From the NCBI GenBank assembly GCA_963742955.1, contig CAVUOA010000008.1, positions 1,798,001 through 1,862,000 of the forward strand: a stretch of 64,000 bases of DNA, given 5' to 3'. How positions within the stretch are numbered: the first letter of the stretch is position 1; every line of letters starts with the position of its first letter. The notes under the pieces were generated by a model. That model did no database searches. It was not told the DNA's origin and was given only the letters and a program-made list of their open reading frames with translations. This document shows, piece after piece, positions 28,491 to 39,395 of this stretch. The position numbers were made by a program, and so were the translations under genes. This DNA comes from CAVUOA01 sp963742955. Lineage in GTDB: Bacteria > Bacteroidota > Ignavibacteria > Tepidaquicellales > OLB5.

Positions 28491-30888
28491 TTAACCTCTG
28501 ACTCTTATCCTATTTTGAATTTCTACCCTTAACGCATTATAGAGTTCAATTTCAGCTTGATGTGCAATAGTTAGAGAAATACAATAAGATTGTTTGTAAT
28601 TATTATCTGAATTCCATTTATTGATGGAAATCAAGGACAAAGTTAGTGGGTTAGAAATGTGCCTACTTTTGAAGTTTACACTGCCTTTTTGATGACAACT
28701 ATTTCTTCTTTGTTTTATAGAAGGCTTTAATTTTAATTCAAATTTTTTTAAGTCCTCTGGCAGAGTTCTTTGTCCGTCTCTAAATTGATAGTTGAATAAT
28801 TATTTGCCACTGTTTCAGGGGTAACACTATGGAATAATCTAAAATCCATACAATTAGCAATATAGCTATCACCTCTTGTTCCTCTAGTGATAGGATTAAA
28901 CGTTAAAACTACTCCTAATGTTTTATTACCTGAAGTTTCAAAATAAATATCTGGAATATCGATGCGATATGTAGCAATTTTATTTAAACCTATTTCGTTT
29001 TCATCAATCAATACTACCCTGTTATCGAATGAATATATTGCTTTATCGTAATTAGGTAAGCCGTAACCTAAACTTCTATTCAATTTCTCATTTTTTTCGG
29101 GATCAGAACCACTGAATTCAGGATAAAGAGGATGGTCGGCAGAAAGGATTGTTAGGTTCTTTATAAAATTTGATGATTTGTCTGGGAATTTATTTGCGAT
29201 TTTGCCGGTTGTGTTGGAAACCTTAGCAGCAGAATAACTAGTTCCTTTATCAAACTTAAACAAATTGCCTATTGCTTGGTTTGAAAATAATAGTATCTTT
29301 GAACCGATGTTTTCAAAAATATGACCAGCTTCTTCACGTAATATCAAGTTACCACCATATTCTACTAAATCTGGTTTTATCATTTTATTAATGCCAAAGC
29401 CTGTTCTTGTAAAAGGGGAAGGATAGTTTTCTTTGAGCCAATCGGGCTCCATATTTCATCGTCTTGTCTCACAAATGTTCTGTGTGGAGTTGCAAGTGAA
29501 CCCACTGTTAACGATAATGCTGAAGTCGATGGATTAATTATTTTGAAGCCAGGTTCTTCAAATAAATAATCTGGGTATCCATCTATGATTTCGGCTAAAG
29601 TATTAAATATTAATGACGGATTTGAATTTCCAGCTGATACAACAAATACAACATTTGGGTATGTGATTGCTAGTTCATCTAATAAAGCAGCTAAAGGGAA
29701 TTGATGTGTTCTATTACCGTCCCATATTTCATCTGAATTGCCCAAAGATAAATTTACTACTTTTATATTATTTGTCAAATTACTTAGAAAATAATCCACT
29801 GCATCTTTTAGTTGATGTTCGAATAATTTCTTTTCGTCATACCTAGCAAATAATTCACTACCAGAAGTGTCAGCGTACATTACTTTAGCAGAAAATATTT
29901 TATTACTAGGATTGAATTGTTTATCTCCATTACATTTTTCAATGTCACCATATAAACAACAACTTGCGACCGCTGTTCCGTGACCTACTCTATCCTCAAT
30001 AGTAATCCTCCACAGTTTGAAAGTTTTCTTGGTCACCTACAGCTTGTGATAGTAACGGGTGTCCTGCAACAATGCCTGAATCAATTATTAAAATACCAGT
30101 TGCATTTTCAGGGGGTTCAGAAATGGTACATTCATTTACATCAATATTTTGTAATTCGAATGGATTGAATTTGTGAAAGTAGGGTCTATCAATTTTTGAG
30201 ACTTCTTTCATTTGCAATATATCATTTAAAACCACTTTATTCGTTTTTATCCGAAATAATGCAAATGAGGAAGACATCAATGAGTCAGTGATATCAAACG
30301 CTTCAGTATTAGGAAATGTTCTTCTTAATCCACTTATAAACTCATCAATTTTTTGTCCGAGATCTTCCAAATTTCCATGTTAAGATATGCTACCTCATCA
30401 TTAATAAGAGGATCATCTTCTAGTAAATAGTTCAATTTTTTCCGTCAATAGGTATGTCTTCAATACTATCAATTACGTTAAAAACCGGATACTTATGCCC
30501 CTTTTGTATCCCGGAATATTCTGCTAATCGACTTTTGAAATTAGTCAAATTGAGATCATTGCTAAAAACTATCCAGTATCCCTTTTTATCATTTGCAATG
30601 CTTAAAATTTCAATTCCCATCTTCAATAATTCGTCTTTCAAAGAATCATAACTTACAGCATAGTTGATATTTAGTTTAAAAATCAAGTTCGGATTTAATG
30701 TAGTTGGATATCTTTAGTATTATTAAATGAAGTGAGTAAAACATCTATATTTTCATTATTCCTCCTGTAAAATTCCTCTAACTCTCGATCCTTTTTGGAA
30801 AAGGGCTAAATCCTTTTCCTACTCCTCGTCTTTTCCTTTCTATTTCTTGAGTGTGAAGTATAAGAGGTAAGTGGTTATATGTTGCCAT
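28491..30888 (-). CDS. ietS: Subtilisin-like serine protease of the IetAS defence module (IetS-like), frame broken
   Basis: About 800 aa when joined. The N-terminus from ATG 30888 ('MATYNHLPLILHTQEIERKRRG') begins 8 nt after the ATPase stop. The S8 triad is visible: Asp in 'GILIIDSGIVAGHP', His in 'VGHGTAVAS', Ser in 'GTSYSAAKVS', with the oxyanion Asn in 'VVSAGNSNP'. The C-terminal 80 aa run to 28491. Seven one-base breaks are seen, near 30797, 30712, 30432, 30372, 30010, 29440 and 28765, each with sensible sequence resuming. In IetAS, a plasmid incompatibility and anti-phage pair, this is the protease effector. Very AT-rich. A truly decayed copy is the alternative. Confidence 0.8.
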
Positions 30889-30896
30889 AAATTTGC

Positions 30897-31901
30897 TTAT
30901 TTTTTCTTACCGGAATAAATCCTTTTTCTTTCCAAAAGCCTTTTTGTTGCGTATCCTAAATTTTCTTTATCCAAATTTTCTTTATTATTTAGTATGGAAT
31001 GTTTTAACGATTCTATACATATCAATTTTATATCTGAAGGAGATAAACCTTCTGTAGTTTTTACAATACTATCAATATTCAGAATAATTCTTTTAATTGA
31101 TTTTAAATAAAATTCAAATATCCTTTTTCTCAATTCCAAATTTGGTAAATCAAAATAGATTACTTCATCAAAACGCCTCCAAATTGCAGGATCTAAAATG
31201 TGCTGGTGATTAGTTGCAGCAATAACTATACTTTCGCCATTAAAATTATCTAGCATTTGCAGAAAATTGTTCACAACTCTTTTAATTTCACCATGTTCAT
31301 AATGGTCATCTCTATTCTTTCCAATTATATCGAATTCATCGAAGAGAACTATATATGTGTCTTGTGAAATAAAATCAAAAACCTTTCTCAAATTAGTTGC
31401 TGTTTCACCTAAGTATGAAGACACTATCGAATCAAATCTTACGTAGACTAACGGTAAATATAATTCCGAGCTTATTATTTGTGCAGTAAATGTTTTACCT
31501 GTTCCTGGTTTACCACAAAATAAAATTTTGTTCTTGGGTTTAAGATTGTAAACATTTAAAACTTCCTTATCCTTGTATTCATTTACAATTTGTGTAAGAA
31601 TTTGCTTTGTATAATCGTTTAAAATTAATTCTTCCCAAGTATTATAATATTTCTTAATTTCTAAAAGCGGGAAACCCTTTTCCGAATCTCTTGGTATAGG
31701 TTTGTCAATTTTGTACCCCTTCCCACCATTTCCGTTAAAAAAGCTCTTATTGTATAATAATTCTTTTAATTCTTTAACTTTTGTATTGTTTTTCTTCCTT
31801 TGTTCTAAATCAATGTATTCCTGTGCAATAAGATAAAACTCGTTTTCATCCTTTTTGTTAAAAGCAATTATTAAACGTCTTATAAGTTCCGTTGTATTCA
31901 T
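30897..31901 (-). CDS. ietA: AAA+ ATPase of the IetAS defence module (IetA-like)
   Basis: 334 aa, intact. Walker A GKPGTGKT at 130-137, pore-loop-like 'SSYLGETATNLR' (161-172), Walker B 'IVLFDEFD' 184-191, sensor 1 Asn231 in 'AATN', and Arg-finger pair 'WRRFDE' (Arg242/243). The N-terminal about 110 aa are helical and family-specific. It immediately precedes the S8 protease, the gene pairing and order of ietAS. Known work: IetAS first described on an Agrobacterium plasmid, later listed among anti-phage systems. The AT-rich composition contrasts with flanking GC-rich genes, supporting horizontal transfer. Confidence 0.85.
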   Translation of the reverse strand: MNTTELIRRLIIAFNKKDENEFYLIAQEYIDLEQRKKNNTKVKELKELLYNKSFFNGNGGKGYKIDKPIPRDSEKGFPLLEIKKYYNTWEELILNDYTKQILTQIVNEYKDKEVLNVYNLKPKNKILFCGKPGTGKTFTAQIISSELYLPLVYVRFDSIVSSYLGETATNLRKVFDFISQDTYIVLFDEFDIIGKNRDDHYEHGEIKRVVNNFLQMLDNFNGESIVIAATNHQHILDPAIWRRFDEVIYFDLPNLELRKRIFEFYLKSIKRIILNIDSIVKTTEGLSPSDIKLICIESLKHSILNNKENLDKENLGYATKRLLERKRIYSGKKK

Positions 31902-32065
31902 TCAAATAATATTTATTTGAATGCAAATTAAGGATTTTTTAAATCTGAAGTAAATTCAATACAAAGCTTATTTTTGCTTTGCAAACTTAGTTATTCAGCA
32001 TTAATAATATTTTACCAGTTGTTGGTGTTGTCACCAACAACAAAAAACTGTTCCTGACCTTTTTG

Positions 32066-32458
32066 TTATTTGCTAACAGGTTCCAATACTGCTCTGTATG
32101 AATCGTAATCTAAGCTGTTCCAATTCGCAGTTGCAGCATCTACAATAATTCCTATCAAACCGGCAAGTATATCAAGTATCAGCCAGCCTGCGCCTAAACT
32201 GTAAGACATAGTAATGCTTTTTTTCTCATAGCCTTCTTTTACAAATTCCACCTGATATTCTTTACCTTTTTTCAATGACAGGGTAAGAGGTGTTTTGCCT
32301 CTGTCCTGTCCGTTCACAAGCACTTTTGCTCCGCTTGGCTCGCTTGATAAATCAAGCTCATCTTTACCGCCGGAAAAAAGCGTTGCACATCCGCTGTAAA
32401 AAATAAAAGAAAATAATAACAGCAGTAGTAATGTAAATTTGAACTTTTTGTTATTCAT
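32066..32458 (-). CDS. PEGA-domain lipoprotein
   Basis: 130 aa. Lipobox 'FYSGC' (Cys24), then a PEGA domain (about 35-85: 'DLSSEPSGAKVLVNGQDRGKTPLTLSL ... GYEKKSI'), and a C-terminal hydrophobic Gly-rich segment ('LGAGWLILDILAGLIGIIVDAA') near 90-112. PEGA domains are surface-layer-like beta modules; small lipoproteins of this shape are common and of unknown role. An AGGAGC ribosome site lies just upstream. Ends the accessory block on the minus strand. Confidence 0.8.
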   Translation of the reverse strand: MNNKKFKFTLLLLLLFSFIFYSGCATLFSGGKDELDLSSEPSGAKVLVNGQDRGKTPLTLSLKKGKEYQVEFVKEGYEKKSITMSYSLGAGWLILDILAGLIGIIVDAATANWNSLDYDSYRAVLEPVSK

Positions 32459-33803
32459 TTTTGCTCCTTTAATGTGTTTTGTAGAAATAGGTCAGGAACA
32501 TAAAATTTGGGGGTGCAGTATTTTCGGTTTCCTCCAATCTCAACATAAACAAAAATCCCAACAACTCCCAATATGAAATTTTTTAAGAAATAATAAAAAT
32601 TTGAGCATAGTCACGCGGCTAGATGCTATATTTATAAGGCGTTTAGGTGTTGAAATTATCATCAAAAAAGACCACTAATCATCCCCCAAACCCCCTTCAG
32701 AAGGGGGACTTTTTGACGCTAATTGCGCTGATTGACGCGAATTTTGACCGCAGGGAACGCATCTCAGCCATATAATACATGCTGTAAGAGGTAAGAAGTC
32801 AGAGGTCAGATAGTACAGAAGCTACAATTACAGATTAGAAGATTGCTAATTGTTAATTGCAAAACTCTGTGCCACTGCAGAACACTTCTTTCTTTTACTT
32901 GTCTAATAGAAAGAAGCAAAGAAAAGGACACCCGCGGAAAATGACGGCTCGTCATCAAATCATGCTGAAAATTCGGAACTCGCCCCGATAAACATCGGGG
33001 CTCAGACAGCCGAATTTTCTTAACGTCTGATTTTCTGACTCGTTTCTCCGTCATTTTCCAAAGGGATGTTTTTTCAGCTTCATGAAATCATTTAAATCCC
33101 CTTAATCACTGTCTGCCTGGGCTTCTGACAGGCGGTTAAGATATACTATAAATAATTATACCGTAAATCAGGTATTTTATAAAAAATAGCTATTGACTTC
33201 TGCAATTTTCCGTTTTAGATTTATTACCACTGATTACGCCCTGTTTACCCTGATAGCGGACAAGCGGCATTGAGATCGGGATTAGTCAGGTATTCTAACG
33301 ACGTTCTTTAAACAAATTAAATCCTCAATGATTTCACTGATTACATTTACAGAAATTACTTTGATGTTATGCCTGCTGCCGCAGCTGAATTTACTAACTC
33401 GAAATCATTAATATCGCCTTAAAATGCGATGTTCTGACAGGCGGTTCAAGATTAAAAACTTGAAAATCAGAAATTTATCAATTAATAATTTCTGTACTTT
33501 CCGGAAAAACTGCGATTCAAGGTCACTTTCATTACTTGTTTCAGGAAAAATGGCGATTCGGAGGCACTTTCATTACTTAACGTTACTTCAAGTAATGAAA
33601 ATTGACCACAGATTAATCAGATTTGTCAGATTAATAAGATTAGAAGATGAAAAGAAAGGAGAGTTCAAGAAGCTTATAAAGCTTATAAAGCTTATAGTTA
33701 TAAAGTTTAAAAAGTTGAAATAAAAATGTTCTTTAATAATAATTAGTGAAAATTAGTGAAATTCGTGTGAAAAATATTTCATAAACTTAAATCAAAAAAA
33801 ACT
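32459..33803. other. 1.3-kb intergenic region, repeats only
   Basis: I see no convincing gene. It contains a CCCCCTTCAGAAGGGGG-type hairpin near 32690, the inverted 124-bp element (32886-33059), two 'CTGACAGGCGGTT' copies (near 33127 and 33433), two 'CACTTTCATTACTT' repeats near 33521-33580, an AT-rich 'AAGCTTATAAAGCTTATA' tract (33665-33720) and 'TTAGTGAAATTCGTGTGAAAA' type sequence near 33750. An open frame at 33424-33723 is made of these repeats. Confidence 0.7.
32886..33059. repeat. 124-bp nested palindromic element plus tail hairpin, copy 2 (inverted)
   Basis: The core 32936-33059 is bounded by GGAAAATGACGG and CCGTCATTTTCC. Read in reverse complement it matches copy 1 (27433-27556) over its whole length and has the same core length. 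The tail hairpin CTTCTTTC...GAAAGAAG near 32886-32915 corresponds to the tail of copy 1. Base changes in the outer arms are paired (AACGG/CCGTT versus GACGG/CCGTC), which indicates selection for folding. Confidence 0.85.
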
Positions 33804-34292
33804 ATGCAATGTGCTTACATAAAACAGGACGGCTCACAGTGCTGGGCTAATGCAATGTCAGGCAGTGAATACTGCTGGTTCCATGCGCCGGAAGTCGATT
33901 ACGACAGGAAGTCGGCGTCACAGAAAGGCGGGCAGGTTAAACGCGCGGGACTCTACTGCGAGCTTAACCCGATTCCGTTAAAAACAATCGATGATGTTCC
34001 GGAATTTTTGATGGATACAATAAAACAGGTGCGGGGCGGTTACATGGGCGGCAAGCTCGCGGCTACAATCGGCTATCTTTGCGCCAAGCTGGTTAATACT
34101 CACGAAGGCATCGAAATGCGCAGCGCCGTAAAAAAAATCGAAAGGCAGTGGAGGAAAGTCCGGAAGGACCTCGGCATCACGCTCCGCAAAAATAAAACAG
34201 CCGTAATGAAAATGCCCGATGCCCCGGCGAAGAAAACACGAATTACACGAATTAACGCGAAAGGGGATAAAAGAAATAAAACAGCAAAGTAA
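33804..34292 (+). CDS. Small Cys/His-motif protein of unknown function
   Basis: 162 aa. The N-terminus has a compact putative metal site, C3-x9-C13-x9-C23-x3-H27 ('CAYIKQDGSQCWANAMSG', 'YCWFH'). A helical middle follows ('DTIKQVRGGYMGGKLAATIGYLCAKLVN'), then a basic C-terminus. Similar short Cys/His proteins occur in phage and accessory DNA. The last about 20 residues ('TRITRINAKGDKRNKTAK') are coded by a DNA repeat (CACGAATTACACGAATTAACGCG), so the reading end was extended into repeat sequence. GC-rich compared with the upstream gap. Confidence 0.6.
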   Translation: MQCAYIKQDGSQCWANAMSGSEYCWFHAPEVDYDRKSASQKGGQVKRAGLYCELNPIPLKTIDDVPEFLMDTIKQVRGGYMGGKLAATIGYLCAKLVNTHEGIEMRSAVKKIERQWRKVRKDLGITLRKNKTAVMKMPDAPAKKTRITRINAKGDKRNKTAK

Positions 34293-34791
34293 TAATTATC
34301 TTTGTGGACTTTGTGCATTTTGTGCCCCTGCCTGCAGCAGGCAGGTCTGTGTTAAGATTCTGGATTCCCGCCGGAGTTTACCCCGCACTAGATGCGGGCG
34401 GGAATGATCCCGAGTTCTCGGGACTTCGCTTCGCTCAGCAGATATTTATTTTCTTTGTGGACTTTGTATGCTTAGTTCCTTTGTGTTATCCGCCCTTCGA
34501 CGGAGTTTATCCCGATGCATATCGGGGCTCAGGGCTATCTCTGTGAAATCAGTAAAATCATCTTAATCTGCCGATGTGCGTGACTCATCGAGGCAGGGTG
34601 GTTCAGACATTATTACTTTATTAACTCTGCAATTATGCGTATTTTAGTGTTTTACAATAATTTTTTGCCACCAAGACAGAAAGACACAAAGCGCTGTTCT
34701 TTTTTCTTTGAGTCTTAGAGCCTTTGCGGCAGATATTTTAATGAATCAATGAGCCAAAAACCAAATAAAAAACTCCGCTGACGGCGGAAAA
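34293..34791. repeat. Intergenic repeat cluster upstream of glyQS
   Basis: No gene. It contains 'CTTTGTGGACTTTGTG' repeats (34301-34325 and 34451-34470), the CCTGCCTG hairpin at 34327-34345, the GGATTCCCGC...GGAATGA palindrome at 34358-34408 (inverse of 26456-26507), CCCGAGTTCTCGGG right after it, a nested GCCCTTCGAC...ATCCCGATGCATATCGGGG...CAGGGC element at about 34490-34532, and an 'ACCAAGACAGAAAGACACAAAG' repeat at 34668-34690. Confidence 0.75.
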
Positions 34792-36123
<1,332 letters not shown>

Positions 36124-36454
36124 AACCCCACCCCCGCACCATGGGTGCGTTCCCCTCCCCGTCCGAAGGACTCCTTGGGAGAAGGAGAGGGGGAAAGAAA
36201 AATTGATTTGTCATGCTGAACTCGTTTCAGCATCTCAAGAGTCATACCCTGAAACAATCCGCCAAGGCGGACAGGGTGACAGTTGACCCCCTCTTAATCT
36301 CCCCCTTGTTAAGGGGGAGACACAGTAGGGGTGAAAACCCGGTAAGCACGGAGATAGTTTTGCCCTTCGACTCCGCTCAGGGCTCGTACGAAATGAGAAA
36401 ATAAAAAGCCCCTTCGTTTTGAAGAGGCTTAAATCAAAAAAATCGTTCTTATAC
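36124..36454. repeat. Intergenic repeat cluster downstream of glyQS
   Basis: No gene. In order: a CCACCCC...GGGGG hairpin with CACCATGGGTG and GTCCGAAGGAC hairpins nested inside (36126-36195); a TTGTCATGCTGAAC... palindrome (36208-36282) carrying TCCGCCAAGGCGGA in its second stem; CTCCCCCTTGTTAAGGGGGAG (36299-36319); and CCCTTCGACTCCGCTCAGGG (about 36363-36382). Confidence 0.75.
36406..36430 (-). terminator. Terminator of the first tandem T9SS gene
   Basis: AAGCCCCTTC (36406-36415), GTTTT loop, GAAGAGGCTT (36421-36430), followed on the minus strand by a T-run (A-run at 36403-36407). It lies downstream of the gene ending at 36455. Confidence 0.75.
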
Positions 36455-37780
36455 TTACTTAATCATTATCATTTTCTTTGTTTCGGTGAAATTACCTGCG
36501 TTGATGGTGTAGAAATAGATTCCCGAAGCAAATGATGACATGTCAACGTACTCTATATAATTTCCTGCCGGTTGATTTGAGTTGACTATGGTTTTGATTT
36601 CATTGCCGACTGCATCGAAAATTTTCAGTGTAACAAATGATGCATTAGGCAGTGAATATTTTATCGTAGTCGTCGGGTTGAACGGGTTGGGATAATTCTG
36701 TTCCAGCAAATAAGAATTAGGAATATTATGGCTGACGGGCTCAACACCGACAGGCGGTCCCCATCTGAAAAATGTACCAACACCGCCGCCGGCGTAACCG
36801 AGGTTCTGGTCAACAAACTGCATGTGCTGCAGACCGTTCAATGAGCCCTGCGAGGGGAGTGTCTCCTGAGTCCATGAACTTCCCAGGTTAGTAGTTTTGA
36901 AAACCTTGTATCCGGCAGTTTCATTAACAACCACTCTGATTAAGTTAGAGGCATCTTTGAAACCGTACATATTAATAACAGCATAAGTTGTTAAGCCCGG
37001 AGGAGTTGTTGCAGCAGTCCATGTAGCGCCGCCATCGGTAGTTTTCATGATAGAGTTTGCATTTGAGCCAGCCATTCCTGAGGTAGCATTAACAAACGCA
37101 ATTGCCTGGAAGTACAGACCGGCAGACCCGCCGGTACCGGAAAGAGTTGCGGCTGTCCATGTTCCGAAAAAGCCGGTAGTAGTTCTGTAAACTTTTGCAG
37201 AAGAAGCACTAGCGGTAGTGTTAGCTGACCCAATCCAGAAAGTAGAAGTGTCAAGCCAATCCCATGCATTGATGACGCCGAATTCAGTTGAAGAAATAGG
37301 TGCGGTCGGAGATAACACCCAGTTCAATCCTCCGTTTGTAGTTCTTCTAAGCTGGTACGGCTGACCTGTCTGAGAAGAAGGGTCTGCATAATAGACTCCA
37401 AAATTGGCATTGAACATTTTGATGCCGTCTATAAAACTGTTAGTGACGAGAATTTGCTGAGTCCAGCTTGTTCCTCCGTTGCTTGTATAATATATAGCGC
37501 CGGTACCGGTTCCGACCCAGCAATTATTGGCATCCAATGCTGAAATACCGTATAAGCTAACACTCGGTAATCCTGTATAGGCTGCAATCCAGTTATACCC
37601 GCCGTTTGTTGACCTGTAACATGCAGTTGCGTCACCGCAAACCCAGATTACATTTTGGTCTACAACAGAAATTGAATTAATGTTGTCGGGTGAAGGCAAA
37701 GTGCTCAAATATACCCATGATTGAGCATTTGTAAAACTGATTGCAAATGCCATAATAAACAGTAAAAGAATCTTTTTCAT
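36455..37780 (-). CDS. T9SS-exported YCF48-like beta-propeller protein 1
   Basis: 441 aa. Signal peptide to about 19 ('ISFTNAQ'), then four to five YCF48-like repeats with the 'STNGGYNW', 'TSNGGTSW', 'TTDGGATW' pattern (about 40-340), and a type A sorting domain (about 355-441: 'NYPNPFNPTTTIKYSLP ... SSFASGIYFY', ending 'KMIMIK'). No catalytic residues are evident. Exported across the outer membrane by T9SS and probably cell-surface attached or released. First of four adjacent paralogues, each with its own terminator. Confidence 0.88.
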   Translation of the reverse strand: MKKILLLFIMAFAISFTNAQSWVYLSTLPSPDNINSISVVDQNVIWVCGDATACYRSTNGGYNWIAAYTGLPSVSLYGISALDANNCWVGTGTGAIYYTSNGGTSWTQQILVTNSFIDGIKMFNANFGVYYADPSSQTGQPYQLRRTTNGGLNWVLSPTAPISSTEFGVINAWDWLDTSTFWIGSANTTASASSAKVYRTTTGFFGTWTAATLSGTGGSAGLYFQAIAFVNATSGMAGSNANSIMKTTDGGATWTAATTPPGLTTYAVINMYGFKDASNLIRVVVNETAGYKVFKTTNLGSSWTQETLPSQGSLNGLQHMQFVDQNLGYAGGGVGTFFRWGPPVGVEPVSHNIPNSYLLEQNYPNPFNPTTTIKYSLPNASFVTLKIFDAVGNEIKTIVNSNQPAGNYIEYVDMSSFASGIYFYTINAGNFTETKKMIMIK

Positions 37781-37878
37781 CGGAGTAAAAAATTAATTTA
37801 AAAATTTTGATTTACTTTGAAAAATAGTTTGTTTATAGCGAAAATACAATGTATAAAACTGAAGTTAAATAAAAAACA

Positions 37879-37920
37879 TAAAACCCCTTTTTAAACTCAA
37901 TCAAATAAAAAAGGGATTTT
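37879..37920 (-). terminator. Probable terminator of the second tandem T9SS gene
   Basis: AAAACCCCTTTTT near 37880-37892 pairs with AAAAAGGGATTTT near 37908-37920, one mismatch, with A/T runs at both ends. It lies downstream of the minus-strand gene whose reconstructed end is 37997. Confidence 0.55.
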
Positions 37921-37996
37921 TCAACAAAAATCATATATGAATATTAAAATTTATGTAAATATGTTAAATGGAATTTAATTAAAACAGCTAACTCCA

Positions 37997-39258
37997 TTAT
38001 TTAACTAAAACCAGGTTCTTTGTTGATGTGAAATCGCCGCTCTTCATTGTATAGAAGTACGTTCCGCTTGGTAAATTGGCCGCATTGAAAGTGGTAGTAT
38101 GGCTACCGGCAGTTTCAACAGCCATCAATTAAAGTCATACACTTCCTGTCCGAGGAGGTTGTAAATCTTAAGAGATACATAACCTGTCTGAGCAAGTGAG
38201 AAGTCAATTGGAGTCTGCGGGTTGAACGGATTAGGATAATTCTGCTTCAAAGTAAACACGGCAGGTGTTCTGTTCTGATTTGTTATACCGATGATATCGG
38301 AATATTTATAAATGCCGCCTCCGGCAGTTCCGCACCAGCCGCCGTTTACACTGAACATTGAGAGGCATAGGGCATTGGAATTCATTGTTAATTGGGAGAT
38401 GAAGGTTGTACCGTTATCGGTACTTCTGTATATGTAACCTTGCGATGCGCCGCCGCAAAGCCACATGTAATTTGTGTTTGGAATACCTCTCAATCCCAGG
38501 GGAATTTGGGGCGGGGTAAATGTTCCGTCTATCCATGATGAACCTCCTGTTTTAGAAATCTTAACAGGACCGGAGAGAAAACATGCATCGCCTGTTGAAT
38601 CATAATTAAAACACAGGGCAAGTACATTCTGTGAGCCGGAAGTCTGATAAGAAGTAAACTGTCCCTTAAAGCTGCCCTTCCAGATTTTTGTCATATTGGT
38701 GCCCCACCAGATATGACCGGTATCAAGCGCACAATATGAATTAGGGAAACCAAATTCGCCTGCTGCTGCGGGGGGAGAATTAAGCCCGGGGCTCCAGGTG
38801 GCGCCACCGTTTGTTGTTATTTGAAATACCCATTTACCGGAAGCGGCATTTCCATCACCTAAAATAAACCCGTTATCAGCGTCAAAGAAATGAATAGCAT
38901 CAATAGATGGGGAAGGGGGGAAAAGATTTACAACTGTCCAGTTGTTTCCGCCATTTGTGGTTTTAAATATTTCACCGTCATACGAACCTGCGTAAGCTTT
39001 GTTCATATCGAAAGCGTAAATACAGCTGAAATCTGTTATCACCGGGATGGTGCTGTATACAGGAATCCAGTTTGCGCCTCCATTTGTAGTTTTTATTATG
39101 TACTTATCATTACCGCACATCCAGCAAACCTGGTCGTTGACAGCCCAGCATCCGTTAATGTCAGAGGAAACGGGTCCGTTTTGCGATATCCATATTCCCT
39201 GTGTGAAAGAATTTACCGCAGGAGATAGTAAGAATAATAATATGATTAATCTTTTCAT
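37997..39258 (-). CDS. T9SS-exported YCF48-like protein 2, frame broken in the sorting domain
   Basis: About 418 aa. I place the start at ATG 39258 ('MKRLIILLFLLSPAVNS', a good signal peptide) rather than further upstream. YCF48-like repeats ('TTNGGANW', 'TTNGGNNW', 'TTNGGATW') precede the sorting domain 'NYPNPFNPQTPIDFSLAQTGYVSLKIYNLLGQE'. The frame stops at 38125, but its C-terminus continues in another frame ('TAGSHTTTFNAANLPSGTYFY', ending 'LVLVK', stop 37997), matching protein 3 closely. Two one-base changes near 38127-38140 explain it. Confidence 0.82.
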
Positions 39259-39344
39259 TTGCCTTTTCCTAAAAACAGAGGAATTATAATACAGCGGCGC
39301 GTTGTAGAAAAGATATATCAAAAAGGATTCATATTCAAAACAAA

Positions 39345-39372
39345 AAAGCCCCTTCTTTTCAGAAGGAGCTTT
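39345..39372 (-). terminator. Terminator of the third tandem T9SS gene
   Basis: AAAGCCCCTTCT (39345-39356), TTTC loop, AGAAGGAGCTTT (39361-39372), T-run on the minus strand. It has the same AAGCCCCTTC core as the hairpin at 36406. Confidence 0.8.
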
Positions 39373-39395
39373 AATGTAAAAAGATTGTTCTTTTA

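Noticed and set aside
27433..33059. Composite transposon around the accessory genes
   Set aside because: The inverted elements are 124-bp hairpins without transposase or visible target duplications; kept only as a repeat finding.
33424..33723. Open frame of 99 codons in the repeat-rich gap
   Set aside because: Made of dispersed and AT-rich repeats (Lys/Ile-rich end from 'AAGCTTATA' units); no ribosome site and no protein-like pattern.
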